DNA of 64,000 bases, from NCBI GenBank assembly GCA_963802355.1, contig CAWDIV010000028.1:186001-250000 (forward strand), written 5' to 3'. The position numbers were made by a program, and so were the translations under genes. The notes under the pieces are model-generated. The model saw only the letters and a program-made list of their open reading frames with translations, searched no databases and was not told the origin of the DNA. Below are positions 43,375-52,200 of the stretch, one piece after another; position 1 is the first letter of the stretch; each line of letters opens with the position of its first letter. The DNA comes from SG8-41 sp963802355 (GTDB lineage Bacteria > Pseudomonadota > Gammaproteobacteria > Burkholderiales > SG8-41).

Positions 43375-44367
43375 ATGAAGCACCGCACATTCGGCCGCAG
43401 TGGCATCAAGGTCTCGGAAATCATTTTCGGCGGCGGCGCCGTCGGCGGCGTCATCATCCACAAGGATGACGCGACGAAGCGGGAAGCGATCCGCCGCGCG
43501 TTGGCCGGCGGAATCAACTGGGTCGATACCGCCGCGATGTACGGCAACGGCAAGTCGGAGGAAGCGCTCAGCTGGCTGCTGCCCGCCGAAAGTAAAATGA
43601 GCGGCGCGACGCCTTATCTGTCGACCAAGTTCAATCTCGATGTGGAGAATCTGAAGGACATCCCGGCGCAGATCGAGGAGCGGCTGCGGGGTAGTCTCGC
43701 CCGGCTCAAGCGCTCATCGGTCGATTTGCTGCAGCTCCACAACCGCATCGGAGCTAAGCCCGGCGGCCGGGTGATGACGGTCGAGCAGATCCTCGGCAGG
43801 AACGGTGTGGCCGACGGCCTCGACCGGCTGCGCGAAAAAAAGCTGATCCGCCATATGGGCATTACCGGAATCGGCGAGGCCGCTTCCGTTTGCGAAGTGA
43901 TCCGAAGCGGGCGGTTCGACTCCGCGCAGGTCTATTACAACTTGCTCAATCCCAGCGCGGGCCGCAGCATGCCCGAGGCGTGGACCGGGCAGAACCTGGG
44001 CGGTATTATCGAGGCTTGTCGCGCCAACAATGTGGCAGTAATGGCGATTCGTATTTTTGCCGCAGGCGTCATCGCCACGGATGAGCGGACGGGGCGCGAG
44101 AGCGTTCTCATTGCGGACACAAGCGTCGCCGAAGACGAACGCAAGACTAAGGCCGTGTTCGACGCGATCGGTACCGATGAGGGAACGCGCGCGCAGATCG
44201 CGCTGCGCTTCGTGCTGTCGAACCCGGATATATCGTGCGCCGTGATCGGCAGCGCGGAACTGCATCATATCGACGAGGCGCTGCAGGGGGCCGAGATGGG
44301 GTCGCTCCCGCCGCATGTGCTCGCCCGTCTCGATGCGCTGTATGAGAGCGATTTTGGCCGCGTCTAG
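43375..44367 (+). CDS. Aldo/keto reductase family oxidoreductase
   Basis: A 330-residue (beta/alpha)8 NADPH-dependent reductase. Catalytic tetrad: Asp in GGINWVDTAAMYGNGKSE, the Tyr in that block, Lys in YLSTKFNL, and His in LLQLHNRIG. The C-terminal FVLSNPDISCAVIGSAELHH is the cofactor-binding end. ATG 43375 is preceded by a repeat array and no Shine-Dalgarno; the frame runs back through the repeat to 43306. The gene is bracketed by 14-nt arrays in opposite orientation (43288-43372 and 44368-44515). Substrate unknown. Confidence 0.92.
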   Translation: MKHRTFGRSGIKVSEIIFGGGAVGGVIIHKDDATKREAIRRALAGGINWVDTAAMYGNGKSEEALSWLLPAESKMSGATPYLSTKFNLDVENLKDIPAQIEERLRGSLARLKRSSVDLLQLHNRIGAKPGGRVMTVEQILGRNGVADGLDRLREKKLIRHMGITGIGEAASVCEVIRSGRFDSAQVYYNLLNPSAGRSMPEAWTGQNLGGIIEACRANNVAVMAIRIFAAGVIATDERTGRESVLIADTSVAEDERKTKAVFDAIGTDEGTRAQIALRFVLSNPDISCAVIGSAELHHIDEALQGAEMGSLPPHVLARLDALYESDFGRV

Positions 44368-44515
44368 CTACGTCTCAGATACCGCGTCTCAGATACCACG
44401 TCTCAGATACGGCGTCTCAGATACGGCGAGTTTAGGGCGCTTTACCCGCGACGCTTCATCTGGGACGCTTCACCTGGGACGCATTATCTGCGACGCTTCA
44501 TCTGGGACGCATTGG
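44368..44515. repeat. 14-nt tandem arrays, TCTCAGATACGGCG and CTTCATCTGGGACG types
   Basis: First come four copies of TCTCAGATACCGCG-like units, the reverse complement of the word in the array at 43288. Then, after a short spacer, units CTTCATCTGGGACG, CTTCACCTGGGACG, CATTATCTGCGACG, CTTCATCTGGGACG, ending just before GGAGG of the next gene. Confidence 0.88.
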
Positions 44516-44523
44516 AGGAGCGC

Positions 44524-45681
44524 ATGTTGACCGGCACGGTGCACTGGACGACGCAGGAACGCGTGGTACACGGCAAGCCGGCGACCGAAGCCGTCCGTGC
44601 GGAGATCGAGCGCATCGGGGCCAAGCGCGTGCTGCTGCTCACCACGCGATCGCTCACGAACGGCCGGCTGATCCGGGACGTGACCTCGGCTCTGGGCGAT
44701 CGCTGCGTGGGCCGGTTCGCCGCGATACACGCCCACTCGCCGCGTGAAGCCGTAATCGCCGGTGCCGCACTCGCGCGTGACGTCGAAGCGGACCACCTGC
44801 TCGCCGTCGGCGGGGGCTCGGTGACCGATGCGACCAAGACCATGCTGCTCGCATTGTGGCGCGGAGTGCGCGACGTCGACACGCTCTCGACGCTGGCCCC
44901 GAAGCGCGGCACGGGGCCCCTGGCGCCGCTCGACTCCGACCGGATGCGCATGACGGCGGTGCCGACGACATTGTCCGCCGCCGAATTCACCAACAGCGCG
45001 GGGATCACCGACATCCAGCGCAAGGTCAAGCTGTCGTTCGCCCATCCCCGGATGGCGCCCATTGCCGCGATACTCGATCCGGCGGCGACGCTCGAGACGC
45101 CGATGGAATTGATGCTGTCGACAGGAATGCGCGCGATGGATCACGCGGTCGAGCGCTGGTGCTCGATCCGGCCGCATCCGCTCGGCGACGGCCTCGCCTT
45201 GCAGGCCATGGCGATGCTCGCCGACAACCTGCCGGCGATCAAGGCACGCCCCGATGACCTCGAGCCGCGCTCGAACTGCCAGCTCGCCGCGTGGCTCACG
45301 CAGGTGTCCGCCACACCCGGCGTGCCGAACGGTGCGAGCCACGGCATCGGCTACATACTCGGAGGCTACGCGGGCGTCCCGCATGGAATCACCTCCTGCA
45401 TCTCTCTTGGCGCCACGCTCGAATGGAACGAGCCCGTCAATGCCGAGCGTCAGCGGGTCGTGGCCGAAAAGCTCGGCCGCCCCGGTGCGCGGCCCTGCGA
45501 CGTGATCCGTGATTTCGTGAGATCGCTGGGCCTGCCCACGCGTCTCGGCGACGTCGGCATAGGCGCGGACCGTATCCCGGAGCTCGCACGGCAGTACGAC
45601 GGTACCGGCCCGATCGCGACCAATCCACGGCCGGTGCGGGGCGCGGACGATCTCGCCGAGATACTCAAGCTAGCGCTTTGA
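44524..45681 (+). CDS. Iron-containing alcohol dehydrogenase (maleylacetate reductase group)
   Basis: A 385-residue group III (Fe-ADH) dehydrogenase. The nucleotide site is LLAVGGGSVTDATKTM. The metal-binding region includes MDHAVERWCSIRPHPLGDGL, GVPNGASHGIGYILGG and YAGVPHGITS with the His ligands. The PNGASHG and TTLSAAEFTNSAGI blocks resemble maleylacetate reductases (TfdF/MacA), which reduce maleylacetate to 3-oxoadipate in chloroaromatic degradation. ATG 44524 follows GGAGGAGCGC. It could act downstream of the dienelactone hydrolase at 19152, though it is 25 kb away. Confidence 0.9.
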   Translation: MLTGTVHWTTQERVVHGKPATEAVRAEIERIGAKRVLLLTTRSLTNGRLIRDVTSALGDRCVGRFAAIHAHSPREAVIAGAALARDVEADHLLAVGGGSVTDATKTMLLALWRGVRDVDTLSTLAPKRGTGPLAPLDSDRMRMTAVPTTLSAAEFTNSAGITDIQRKVKLSFAHPRMAPIAAILDPAATLETPMELMLSTGMRAMDHAVERWCSIRPHPLGDGLALQAMAMLADNLPAIKARPDDLEPRSNCQLAAWLTQVSATPGVPNGASHGIGYILGGYAGVPHGITSCISLGATLEWNEPVNAERQRVVAEKLGRPGARPCDVIRDFVRSLGLPTRLGDVGIGADRIPELARQYDGTGPIATNPRPVRGADDLAEILKLAL

Positions 45682-45835
45682 GATCACCGAATAGGCATCG
45701 GTCCCCTCGTGGGGCCCAGTGATTCTCTTGGGTAACGGGTGTGCGAGGACATGGGTAACACTTCTGGCTCGACGCCGGCCGGTCTTTGTTATCCCCTCAC
45801 GATGATCGACGCCATTCGCGTTTCTACCGGGTGCT

Positions 45836-45888
45836 GGCCGCATGCGCTCGTCCCGAACGGTGCGAGCCACGGCATCTCCGACGACTAG
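45836..45888 (+). pseudogene. Scrap of a second iron alcohol dehydrogenase gene
   Basis: The frame HALVPNGASHGIS ends in a stop, and 24 bases at about 45853-45876 are identical to the PNGASHGI codons of the dehydrogenase 500 bp upstream. It is a tiny duplicated or leftover segment. Confidence 0.5.
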
Positions 45889-47402
45889 ACCACGGCTTGC
45901 TCCTCTCGGAACGCGGCGAGAAACCGCAACGCCGTGATACTTGGCATGAACAGGTAGAGCCCGGCTTTGACCGTCACGAATCGCGGCAGGACAGCCGTTC
46001 GGTAGGCAGCCCCCCGGCGCGGAATGGTCATGTGACTTGCCGGAGAGTCTGATCGGGCGTTGTCGCCGCTGATCGGATCTTTGTTGGCATTGAGCCCGCT
46101 GAAGCGAGGGTTGTTGCACCATGTTTGCTGCACGAACTCGAACTGGCTCTTGATGCTCGCGTTCACGCAGAAGAAATGAATTCCGCGGGCGATCCCGTCA
46201 TCGGCGAGATTCCTGAGAGCCGTCGCATTCGCGGGGCTCATCGGATCCCTTAGGATTCCGGCGTCGAACAGCGGCGGGCCGAACATGCGTCCGCGCCGCA
46301 GCAGCCGGTGCGCCTCGGACATGCTCAGCGACTCGGTGGGACCGTAGGGTTTGATGACGGCTCGCGGGTTGGTCCGCCGAATATGCGCGCCCAACGGACA
46401 GTCGAGCCCCTCGGCATCTTTGTCGTACAGGAAGTCGTTACCGTCGTGCAGCCGCGGATCGTCGCGATCCGGCGTCATCGCCAGTGGAGCGCCGCTTGGC
46501 CAGCGGCCCATGCAGCGCGACGCAACCCATACCATATAGCCGGAATCCTCCCGGCTTGTCGCACGCATGGCCTCATCTTTCATGAAGCGCCAAAATCCGG
46601 CCACGTCCTGCTGAAGCTTGCGGTACACGACATACGAACCATTCAGGCCGAGATCGCGGACGCCCTTCGCGTAGTGATACGGGTTCATGAGCGGCGGTAG
46701 CAGCGCACTGCCTTTGAGCTCCTCCGGCACCACAGGGGTCGGCGGTACGACCTCATAATGATTCGTATATCCGAGAATGAACTCGCCGGTGGGGACGCCC
46801 TCGCCAGCGATCCCCTGGATCGATGGCTGCGAGACGCCGTCGTGAAAACCGAAGGCCTCGTGACCGCCTTCGGGCCTGTAACCGTTCTGCGCCGCGCTGC
46901 TAAGCTCGGTCATTCCGCCATCGGTGGCGTCCACCAGTCTGCGATGGACGCGGCACTCGCGATCGAGATCCGCGCTCGAGGCGCCGTGAACGATCAGAAT
47001 CATGTGAATCGCCGGATAGGCAGGACCGCCGAATTCCCATCGATCTGGCGCGCTCTCCTCCGTGTCGCCGAGGATCGCTGAGCGTTCCGGTGCCGTCATG
47101 CCATCATGAAATTCGGGCGGAAACGTACATCGCACAGCCTCCGGCAACCCGAGCGCCTGTAGACCCGCGGCAGTGAAGGCGACGTTCACCGCGGATAGCG
47201 GCCGCACTTTGTTTCCCTCCGGCGTGACCGGCCACCGCGCAGAGGTGGTGATCGACGGAATAAGCGTCGCCAGATACGCCTGTGCCCGAGCCGCCTGGCC
47301 GATTTGAAGGAACACGTAGGTAGCGAGCGGCAGGTGACCGTATCCGCTCGTGATGAACCCCTGAATATCCGCGAGAGATTGATCGGTCAGGCGCGTCGTC
47401 AC
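45885..47402 (-). CDS. DyP-type heme peroxidase
   Basis: A 505-residue dye-decolorizing peroxidase. FHDGVSQPSIQGI contains the distal GxxDG-type motif with catalytic Asp. DCPLGAHIRRTNPRAV supplies the proximal His and the distal Arg region. The C-terminal HFFCVNASIKSQFEFVQQTW and MTIPRRGAAYRTAVLPRFV are typical of the longer fungal-like DyP class. These enzymes use peroxide to oxidise phenolics and dyes. No Tat leader is visible. The start is GTG 47402, with GAGAGAAG upstream. The preceding gene ends 11 bp away and encodes a two-repeat protein, probably a partner. Confidence 0.93.
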   Translation of the reverse strand: MTTRLTDQSLADIQGFITSGYGHLPLATYVFLQIGQAARAQAYLATLIPSITTSARWPVTPEGNKVRPLSAVNVAFTAAGLQALGLPEAVRCTFPPEFHDGMTAPERSAILGDTEESAPDRWEFGGPAYPAIHMILIVHGASSADLDRECRVHRRLVDATDGGMTELSSAAQNGYRPEGGHEAFGFHDGVSQPSIQGIAGEGVPTGEFILGYTNHYEVVPPTPVVPEELKGSALLPPLMNPYHYAKGVRDLGLNGSYVVYRKLQQDVAGFWRFMKDEAMRATSREDSGYMVWVASRCMGRWPSGAPLAMTPDRDDPRLHDGNDFLYDKDAEGLDCPLGAHIRRTNPRAVIKPYGPTESLSMSEAHRLLRRGRMFGPPLFDAGILRDPMSPANATALRNLADDGIARGIHFFCVNASIKSQFEFVQQTWCNNPRFSGLNANKDPISGDNARSDSPASHMTIPRRGAAYRTAVLPRFVTVKAGLYLFMPSITALRFLAAFREEQAVV

Positions 47403-47413
47403 AACTTCTCTCG

Positions 47414-48727
47414 CTACACGTTTGAAGCCAGATTCTTCATCGGCTGCCGCGTGCCTGCTGCAATCCTCTGCGCGAGCTCGAGGTCATTGCCGACGTTCAG
47501 CGTCGTCGCGTCCGGATACGCGCTGAAAAACACCTCCGCGGGAACCTGATGCGCACGGAGGAACCGCTTGAACGCCGGAAGATCGCGCGCGCCGTCCGGC
47601 GGATAGCCGAACGACGTCTCCCAGATGGCGTCGAGACCGGACAAGATCATCTCGGCGAATTCGCCGATGTAGTTTTCCCACGAACCGTCGTATTCGCTCA
47701 GCAGGATCAGGCGGCTATCCTCGTCGATCAGCAGCCATCTGACGAAATGAATCGTGCTGACGCCGATGAGGGAACCGGGCGGCGCGAGGCGCTTTGCGTA
47801 CGAGTCGATCGCCGCCATGACCGCCTTGACGCGATCGACATGCTGCGGATCCACCATGGTGACAAGCGTGAGCTGATTCTGCGTGACGACATCCTCTCTG
47901 AACGTCGGCGGCGTGCCGCGTCCCGAGCCGGCCGGTAGCTCGTCGCCGGCACCGACCGGTTCCCAAGGGGCGCAGTTGTCCAGCACGACGCTGCTGTAAG
48001 GCGACTTGCGAGCGGGCATGCGGTTGTTGGTGATCCAGTTGGCGAAGCGGAAGACCGCGTATCGATTCAGGCTGGCGATGATCCGAGTGATTGCGCGGAA
48101 CACGTTGGTGAAGCCCACTCGCCCGATCGCCCGCACGAAATCGGCCACGATCGGCAGCGCGCGGATCACGCGCTCGACGCCTTGCATGAATCGTCGAGCC
48201 GCGTCCGCGATCGCGGTCGAAAGCCTCCACGGGCGATCGGCAGCGGTTTGCGGCATGAGCGGCGCCGATGCAAGTGCGGTTTCAAACTGGCGCCTGACGG
48301 CCATCGCACCGCGGATGCTTTCAACCGTCTCGTCTCGAAATGCGATGTAAAAAGCTCGCGGTTCGTGCGCGTGAGCACGAATGAATGCGGAAAAGGTAGA
48401 GATTCCCGAGTATGCCTCGCACCGGCCCCAGATCGCCTGCATGTCCGAAGTGATCTGAACGAGCTCTGCCAGGTGGCCGTCGAGGTCGCCGTCGTAATTG
48501 GACGAGAACAGCAAGCGGCTGCGGTGCGGACCGCGGCTCGGATCGTCGAGGATCGCGAAGCGCGCGAAGTGTATCGTGCGGCTGCGGATGAAATCGATGT
48601 GGGGACGCGCCGCCGGACCTGCAACGGTTTTGCCTTTGATGTCGTCGCCAATCGCGCGCAAGACCTCACGCAGTGCCGCTTCCTCGCCCGGCCGCACCGC
48701 GGCGAGTACCGTCAGGCCGTTTGGCAC
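47414..48727 (-). CDS. Internally duplicated protein paired with the DyP peroxidase
   Basis: A 437-residue soluble protein with two copies of one domain. Copy 1 (about 45-155): TIHFARFAILDDPS, LLFSSNYDGDLDGHLAELVQ, AIWGRCEAYSG, FIRAHAHEPRAFYIAFRD. Copy 2 (about 325-420): TIHFVRWLLIDEDS, LILLSEYDGSWENYIGEFAE, AIWETSFGYPPD, FLRAHQVPAEVFFSAYPD. A longer N-terminal stretch (EEAALREVLRAIGDDI) and DRVKAVMAAIDSYA suggest ferredoxin-like alpha+beta units, the building block of DyP itself. No catalytic residues are apparent. GTG 48727 is the start. It lies 11 bp upstream of the DyP gene. Confidence 0.78.
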   Translation of the reverse strand: MPNGLTVLAAVRPGEEAALREVLRAIGDDIKGKTVAGPAARPHIDFIRSRTIHFARFAILDDPSRGPHRSRLLFSSNYDGDLDGHLAELVQITSDMQAIWGRCEAYSGISTFSAFIRAHAHEPRAFYIAFRDETVESIRGAMAVRRQFETALASAPLMPQTAADRPWRLSTAIADAARRFMQGVERVIRALPIVADFVRAIGRVGFTNVFRAITRIIASLNRYAVFRFANWITNNRMPARKSPYSSVVLDNCAPWEPVGAGDELPAGSGRGTPPTFREDVVTQNQLTLVTMVDPQHVDRVKAVMAAIDSYAKRLAPPGSLIGVSTIHFVRWLLIDEDSRLILLSEYDGSWENYIGEFAEMILSGLDAIWETSFGYPPDGARDLPAFKRFLRAHQVPAEVFFSAYPDATTLNVGNDLELAQRIAAGTRQPMKNLASNV

Positions 48728-48865
48728 GCGGGGCGCTGCTTTACGTGATGGTACCAGACCATGCGCGAAAATATCGCACGAATCAGGTGAAAATGCGAAC
48801 GTGGGCTTACGAAAAGTCCTGTCCGATGCCGTCCGCGATGATTCTCAGGCTCAACTGCTCGCCAG

Positions 48866-48900
48866 TTGGTTCACTTCGTCACTTCATCACTTCATCACTT
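48866..48900. repeat. Octamer array (TTCGTCAC/TTCATCAC)
   Basis: Four steps of eight bases overlap the stop codon of the PhyH-type gene. They resemble the heptamer arrays but keep a period of eight. Confidence 0.7.
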
Positions 48901-49754
48901 GCTGTTCGCAGCGGCAAACTGCTGCTCGTGGCGCCGAACCTGCTCGTTGTAGTTCTTGCCGTAGGCGTCGCTGACCTGCAGATGGACAGCCAGCGCGGCG
49001 GCGTCACGCTCGGCTGATGGCGGGTCGATCAAGTCGAAGTGGCCGTAGGTGTCCTCCCCCGCACCAGCATCGCCCGCAGGCGGACAGGCCCATTCACCCG
49101 AACATGGGTCGGGATGTAGTTGAGTCCGACGCCTATCCGCCGGTGCGAGGCGTTGTTGGGCGCCGAGCGGTGGACAGCTAGCTCATGATGAAGGGAGAAA
49201 GACCCGGCGGATAACGACATCGCCACGGGATTCGATTCGTCGAGCTTCTCCACGATGGTCTGGCCGGCGCGGTTGATGCTGTTCGCCAGGCCCAGAGCCG
49301 CGTGGTGATGCTGGCGCGGGGCGCCCCGGCTGGAGAGCGCTTCCATGCAACCGGCCTCATGGTCGGCATCCGTCAGCGCGACCCAGGCGCAGACCGATTC
49401 CTTCGGCTCCAGGCCGAAATAGGTGGCATCCTGGTGCCACGCGGCGAAAGTCGGCGAGTGCGGCTCCTTGATGAAGAAGGTACTCGTCCACACCAGGACG
49501 TTGGGGCCGATCAGCTCCTCGACGGCGTCTAGGATCCGTGGGTGACGGATCAGATTGTTGAACCAGGGAGAATGGGCATAAGCATGGGAGCGCCATTTGA
49601 GATCCGCGTCTGCAACGGGCCGGCCCAATTCCGTTTCCAACCGATCGAGGCCGGCGAGGCAGGTCGCGATTTCCTCCGGCGTCAGCGCCGGCAGGGGAAA
49701 GAGGAAGCCGTTGTAGCGGTAAGAGTCCGCCTGTTCGTGGCTGAGTGCTTTCAT
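48895..49754 (-). pseudogene. Phytanoyl-CoA dioxygenase (PhyH)-family protein, frameshifted
   Basis: A Fe(II)/2-oxoglutarate oxygenase of about 285 residues. The iron site is AAWHQDATYF (HxD) and the distal His-Arg region LHHELAVHRSAPNNASHRRI. After RLRAMLVRG near 49060 the frame is lost; in the next frame it continues EDTYGHFDLIDPPSAERDAA then LQVSDAYGKNYNEQVRRHEQ to a stop at 48895. The break is at a run of five G where six would restore the frame, so a homopolymer indel is likely. It is the last gene of the minus-strand catabolic run starting with the amidohydrolase. Confidence 0.87.
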
Positions 49755-49773
49755 CGTCTTCCTCTTCTAAGGG

Positions 49774-50280
49774 TTATCGCTTCGCGCTTTTCTTGACTTG
49801 CAACCCCAGTCGCTGATGCCACGCCGCGATCGACTCTATCGGATACTCGTCGAATTTTTTGTCCCGGCGCTTCGACTGCACCTCGACCCAGCGCGGCTTT
49901 GACGCCAGCATGATGTGCGTGTGCTCCGGCGGAACCGGGAGCGCGGTGTCGATGGCGGATGCGTGCGGATGCACGAGGTCGGGCCATTGCGGGTCCCACA
50001 GCCACAGCGCGCTGCCGCAGCGCCTGCAGAAATGCCGGCGCCCCGAGCTGCGCTCGCGTCTGCCCGTATCTTCGTCCAGCACGCGCGCGCGATACACGGC
50101 GATGTCTTTCTTTCCCCTGATCTCGAGCGTTCGATGGTCGCCGCTGAGGTTGATGGCATAACCGCCGGAGCCAGCGGTCTTTCGGCAAATCGAACAGTAG
50201 CAGCGCATGAAGGGATAGGGATGGGCCGATTCGAGATGGAACCGCACGGCGCCGCAGTGGCACGAGCCTTCGAGTCTCAT
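49774..50280 (-). CDS. GFA-family (glutathione-dependent formaldehyde-activating) zinc protein
   Basis: A 168-residue Mss4-like protein. Zinc-binding cysteines are SCHCGAVRF, CYCSICRKTAGS and HFCRRCGSALW, the standard GFA set. The founding member Gfa speeds the spontaneous glutathione-formaldehyde reaction, but most homologues have unknown roles. ATG 50280 overlaps the stop of the ABM protein as ATGA, so translation is coupled. The C-terminus (VQSKRRDKKFDEYPIESIAA) is also family-typical. Confidence 0.9.
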   Translation of the reverse strand: MRLEGSCHCGAVRFHLESAHPYPFMRCYCSICRKTAGSGGYAINLSGDHRTLEIRGKKDIAVYRARVLDEDTGRRERSSGRRHFCRRCGSALWLWDPQWPDLVHPHASAIDTALPVPPEHTHIMLASKPRWVEVQSKRRDKKFDEYPIESIAAWHQRLGLQVKKSAKR

Positions 50281-50585
50281 GCGGGCGAAAGGACATGGAT
50301 CACGCGACTCGCGGTCATGTCCTTTACCTTGGCCGCGTAGGCGGCCATGTGCGGCGCCGCTGCGTGCGCCTTGAGTGCCTGTGCATCGCGCCACTTTTCG
50401 ATGAAGACGAATGCGTCGGAGCCGAACTTGGTCTGGAAACTGCCGAGTCCGTCGGCGTCGATCGCGAGGCCATATTCGATGCAGCCGTCCTCGGCACGCA
50501 CGGCAGGGATGTTGGCCCGAGCGGCTTCCAGTATGGCTTCACGCGTACCGGGCTTGGCGGTGATGATGGCTACTACGTGGATCAT
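50277..50585 (-). CDS. ABM-domain putative quinol monooxygenase (YgiN-like)
   Basis: A 102-residue dimeric alpha+beta barrel protein: MIHVVAIITAKPGTREAILE, EDGCIEYGLAIDADGLGSFQ, FVFIEKWRDAQALKAHAAAP and HMAAYAAKVKDM with the conserved His pair. The family includes quinol monooxygenases and heme-degrading enzymes. AGGAGAAATCC precedes the ATG. It overlaps the GFA gene by four bases and follows the CMD gene, all in the minus-strand catabolic run. Confidence 0.88.
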   Translation of the reverse strand: MIHVVAIITAKPGTREAILEAARANIPAVRAEDGCIEYGLAIDADGLGSFQTKFGSDAFVFIEKWRDAQALKAHAAAPHMAAYAAKVKDMTASRVIHVLSPA

Positions 50586-50648
50586 GGATTTCTCCTGAAT
50601 TGTAGAGACGGCTGATTCGAATGCCAGGCGCGGCGCGCAGGCCCAGAA

Positions 50649-51194
50649 CTACACCTGCAACATCTCCGCCCCCTTCCCCGGCTCCAGCTCGCACGCATTG
50701 GCCGTCATCGTCAGCAGGCTGTAGTAGCCGATGGTCCCGGTCAGCTCGACCAACTGGAAGTTGTCGAACCGCTCCTGCAGCGCTTTCATGGCCGCCGCGC
50801 TGACCCGGTGCTTGTGAATGAGATCGCGCGTGAAATCCACGATCTGCGCGTCCTCCGCGGGGAGGCCGCGCGAGTGCTTCTCGCGGATCGCGGTGATCGT
50901 CGTCTCGGGCACGCCCTGCTTACGGGCCTGGCCGGTCTGGGCGCCCCACACGTAAACGCAGTCGAACTCCCGCGCGACGGTCATCGCGGCGAGCACGCGC
51001 ACCCGGTGGTCGAGCTTGCCCTCGAAGCGCACGTAACCGCCCAACTGCTCGAGGTGGCTGGCGACGGGTGGACAGTGCATGAGCATCGTGAACGGTCCCT
51101 GCACTGCGCCGCGGCTTTTGACGATGGCGTCAAAGATGGGGTGGTGCTCGGCGGCCACCTGGTTCTTGCTGGTGATGGAAGTCAGTCTTGCCAT
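50649..51194 (-). CDS. Carboxymuconolactone decarboxylase (CMD)-family protein
   Basis: A 181-residue CMD protein. The core block RVRVLAAMTVAREFDCVYVW then GAQTGQARKQGVPETTITAI corresponds to the helix pair with conserved acidic and aromatic residues; the second copy of the fold (AQIVDFTRDLIHKHRVSAAA) follows. A single Cys is present but no CxxC. It lies between the amidohydrolase and the ABM protein, all same strand, suggesting oxidation or decarboxylation of an aromatic or lactone intermediate. GGAGAAAG precedes the ATG. Confidence 0.87.
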   Translation of the reverse strand: MARLTSITSKNQVAAEHHPIFDAIVKSRGAVQGPFTMLMHCPPVASHLEQLGGYVRFEGKLDHRVRVLAAMTVAREFDCVYVWGAQTGQARKQGVPETTITAIREKHSRGLPAEDAQIVDFTRDLIHKHRVSAAAMKALQERFDNFQLVELTGTIGYYSLLTMTANACELEPGKGAEMLQV

Positions 51195-51236
51195 ATGCTT
51201 TCTCCGGTCAGGTGATGAGTGATCTTTTGTCCACCG

Positions 51237-52073
51237 TCAGGCAGCAGCGGGGCGCTTCCAGCCGAGCCAGTCGACGACGGCCCCGCCCATCACCCGCTCG
51301 AGGTCGCGGCCCTTCAGCCATGGCAACTCCTCGGTGAACATCGTCACGCATTGTCGATACGAACAAGGCATGCGGGTGATGTCGGTACCCCAGAACGAGC
51401 GATCGGGCCCGAACGCCTCGAAGATCTGGCGCAAGTAGCCGTGGATGTTCTTGTACGGGTAGGGCTGGCTCGAATAGCTCGGAGCGCCCGACATCTTGAC
51501 TCCGACATTGGGGAATTTGGCGATCGCAAGCATGTCCCCAAGGTCGGCAAAGGCCGCGTCGTCCGTTCCCGCGCGGCCGACGCCGCCCGCGCGTCCGAGG
51601 TGATCGATGTGCAGCTTCAGACGAGGATGCCGCCCCGCGATCTTCGCCAGCGCCGCCATGTGCCCGCCGGCCAGGAGACCGATGGGCAATCCCGCCTTCT
51701 CACAAGCGGCCCAGAACCAGTCGAGCGCGCCATCGGTCCACCACGCCTTCTGATGCGGCTGGTTGAAGGTAAACCGAAACCCGAGCATGCCCGGCCGATC
51801 GCGCCAATGGGCGACGATGCTCTCGCGCTCCGGGTCGTTAAGGTCAAAATGCCCGAGTATGCAGAACTTGTCCGGGTGCTTGCGCACCGCATCGACGGCC
51901 TGCGCGTTGACCGCCTCGCCGAGCGCGCTGGGCGGATGGATCACCGCACAATCGACCCCGGCCGAGGCCATCTCGGCCAGCGCGTCATCGACCGAATAGG
52001 TCGGAATCTGGCGATGGTGGGCGCTCATCTTGGCGTTCTGCCAGATGTGGATCTGGGAATCGACTATCAGCAT
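51237..52073 (-). CDS. Amidohydrolase family protein (TIM-barrel, ACMSD-like)
   Basis: A 278-residue metal-dependent hydrolase of the Amidohydro_2 type. MLIVDSQIHIWQNAK has the first metal-site His (usual HxH modified to QIH). LKLHIDHLGR holds the barrel His residues and FWGTDITRMPCSYRQCVTMF the C-terminal catalytic Asp. Members hydrolyse lactones (e.g. pyrone-dicarboxylate, 4-sulfomuconolactone) or decarboxylate aromatic acids. AGGAGGAACGC precedes ATG 52073. It is the first gene of the run amidohydrolase-CMD-ABM-GFA-PhyH, a plausible ring-fission product pathway. Confidence 0.9.
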   Translation of the reverse strand: MLIVDSQIHIWQNAKMSAHHRQIPTYSVDDALAEMASAGVDCAVIHPPSALGEAVNAQAVDAVRKHPDKFCILGHFDLNDPERESIVAHWRDRPGMLGFRFTFNQPHQKAWWTDGALDWFWAACEKAGLPIGLLAGGHMAALAKIAGRHPRLKLHIDHLGRAGGVGRAGTDDAAFADLGDMLAIAKFPNVGVKMSGAPSYSSQPYPYKNIHGYLRQIFEAFGPDRSFWGTDITRMPCSYRQCVTMFTEELPWLKGRDLERVMGGAVVDWLGWKRPAAA

Positions 52074-52200
52074 GCGTTCCTCCTGCTGGTCAGTAGGGCT
52101 CTTTGATGAACGGAGTGTCACCCATCACTAATCCGTCCAGCAAAGCCGGACCAGCTCAACCTAACCCAAACACGTGCATAAAAGCGAAGTACTCCGAAAT

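Noticed and set aside
43288..44515. CRISPR array
   Set aside because: Units are 14 nt with no unique spacers and no cas genes are present; these are simple tandem repeats.
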